Shown here in pieces: positions 6,546-7,316 of a stretch of 7,316 nt of DNA. The position numbers were made by a program, and so were the translations under genes. The notes under the pieces are model-generated. The model ran no database searches. It worked only from the letters and a program-made list of their open reading frames with translations, and was not told the origin of the DNA. This DNA is from an uncultured Atopobium sp. (GTDB taxonomy: Bacteria > Actinomycetota > Coriobacteriia > Coriobacteriales > Atopobiaceae), in the NCBI GenBank assembly GCA_946647055.1, contig CAMPCT010000101.1, forward strand, positions 1-7,316, written 5' to 3'. Positions within the stretch are counted from its first letter, which is position 1. Every line of letters begins with the position of its first letter.

Positions 6546-7316
6546 CTAGCCCTCGTTGTGGTGACGGCGACGGGGCTGCCTGCCCTGGGGGTTGGCGGTC
6601 TTTGCGTTGCCACCCTTGTCGCCTGCACGACGGGCGCCGCGCTCGGGCTTGCCGGCGGCAGCGGGAGCCTCGGGCTTGTCGATGCGGTCGAGGCTGATCT
6701 TGCCCTTCTCGTCGACCTCGAGGACCTTGACCTTGACCTCGTCACCGATGGAGAGCACGTCCTCGACCTTGTCGACGCGGCCCTGGGCCACACGGCTGAT
6801 GTGCAGCAGGCCGTCCTTGCCGGGCAGCAGCTCGACGAAGGCGCCGAAGGGCTGGATGCCCACGACGCGGCCGGTGTACTCCTCGCCCACCTCGGGGACC
6901 TTGACGATGGCGCGGATGCGCTCGGCGGCCTCCTCGCCAGCACCGCCGACGCCGGCGATGAAGACGGTGCCGTCCTCCTGGATGTCGATCGTGGCGCCCG
7001 TGTCGTCCTGGATGCCGCGGATGACCTTGCCACCGCTGCCGATGACCTCGCGGATCTTGTCGACGGGAATCTGCAGGCTGATGATCTGGGGCGCGGTCTC
7101 CTTGGTGGACTCGCGCGGCGCGGGAATCTTGTCGAGCATGGCGTCGAGGATGAACATGCGGCCCTCGCGCGCCTGCAAGAGCGCCTGGCGCAGGATCTCG
7201 GGCGTGAGGCCGGTGGCCTTGTTGTCCATCTGCATGGCGGTGATGCCCTTGGTGGTGCCGCAGACCTTGAAGTCCATGTCGCCGAGGAAGTCCTCGAGGC
7301 CCTGGATGTCGGTGAG
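6546..7316 (-). CDS. pnp: Polynucleotide phosphorylase, C-terminal 256 residues (5' part missing)
   Basis: The open frame runs to the right edge, so the true start lies outside; full-length PNPase is about 700-750 residues. PNPase degrades RNA 3' to 5' with phosphate and can run in reverse. The fragment opens inside the second RNase PH core with LTDIQGLEDFLGDMDFKVCG. Fragment residues D9, D15 and K17 match the catalytic Asp-Asp-Lys of E. coli PNPase (D486, D492, K494). GITAMQMD follows, then the KH domain (about 78-140) with its GSGG loop in KIREVIGSGGKVIRGI and DDTGATIDIQEDGTVFI. The S1 domain (about 145-212) shows YTGRVVGIQPFGAFVELLPG and GLLHIS. A tail of about 43 residues rich in Arg, Gly, Lys and Pro, ending RQPRRRHHNEG, follows the S1 domain and probably adds RNA affinity. 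The usual DFKVAG alanine is cysteine here. It lies upstream of rnj on the same strand, separated by a hairpin. Confidence 0.97.
   Translation of the reverse strand, partial: LTDIQGLEDFLGDMDFKVCGTTKGITAMQMDNKATGLTPEILRQALLQAREGRMFILDAMLDKIPAPRESTKETAPQIISLQIPVDKIREVIGSGGKVIRGIQDDTGATIDIQEDGTVFIAGVGGAGEEAAERIRAIVKVPEVGEEYTGRVVGIQPFGAFVELLPGKDGLLHISRVAQGRVDKVEDVLSIGDEVKVKVLEVDEKGKISLDRIDKPEAPAAAGKPERGARRAGDKGGNAKTANPQGRQPRRRHHNEG

Overview
The window is an ordinary, gene-dense stretch of a high-GC bacterial chromosome. All five genes are on the minus strand, so transcription runs from high to low coordinates. In transcription order they are: the C-terminal third of polynucleotide phosphorylase (pnp, cut by the right edge), ribonuclease J (rnj), the FtsK/SpoIIIE DNA translocase (ftsK), a RodZ-like membrane protein with a cytoplasmic helix-turn-helix, and most of a YajQ-family nucleotide-binding protein (cut by the left edge). 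GC-rich codon use, RNase J as the partner of PNPase, an ftsK-rodZ pair and an FtsK of 867 residues point to a high-GC Gram-positive. My best guess is a member of the Coriobacteriia (Olsenella/Atopobium relatives). That is inference from protein flavour, not a search result.

Layout from the right edge: pnp ends at 6546 and is followed by a very regular 16-17 bp hairpin (6484-6522) that should terminate or 3'-protect the pnp message. Next comes a short intergenic region with a 22-bp inverted repeat (6460-6481) and a perfect TATAAT box (6442-6447), the likely promoter region of the next transcription unit. rnj, ftsK and rodZ are packed with 0 and 2 bases between stop and start. At both junctions the last two codons of the upstream gene (GAG GTG, Glu-Val) supply the ribosome binding site of the next gene, so the three are almost certainly one translationally coupled operon. 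A 64-base gap then separates rodZ from yajQ, which has its own strong ribosome binding site. I see no terminator or convincing promoter in that gap, so yajQ may be the last gene of the same operon.

Functionally, pnp and rnj encode the main 3'-to-5' exonuclease and the 5'-exo/endonuclease of RNA decay. ftsK and rodZ link chromosome segregation at the septum with envelope and shape control. YajQ proteins bind nucleotides, with cyclic di-GMP reported for some members. Several long open frames on the plus strand (up to 600 codons) are codon-aligned antisense shadows of these genes. I found no CRISPR array, mobile element, tRNA or rRNA, and no sign of a novel defence or biosynthetic system. The most worthwhile details are the intergenic control region between pnp and rnj, the repeated coupled-junction design, and the unusual linker and tail of the RodZ-like protein.
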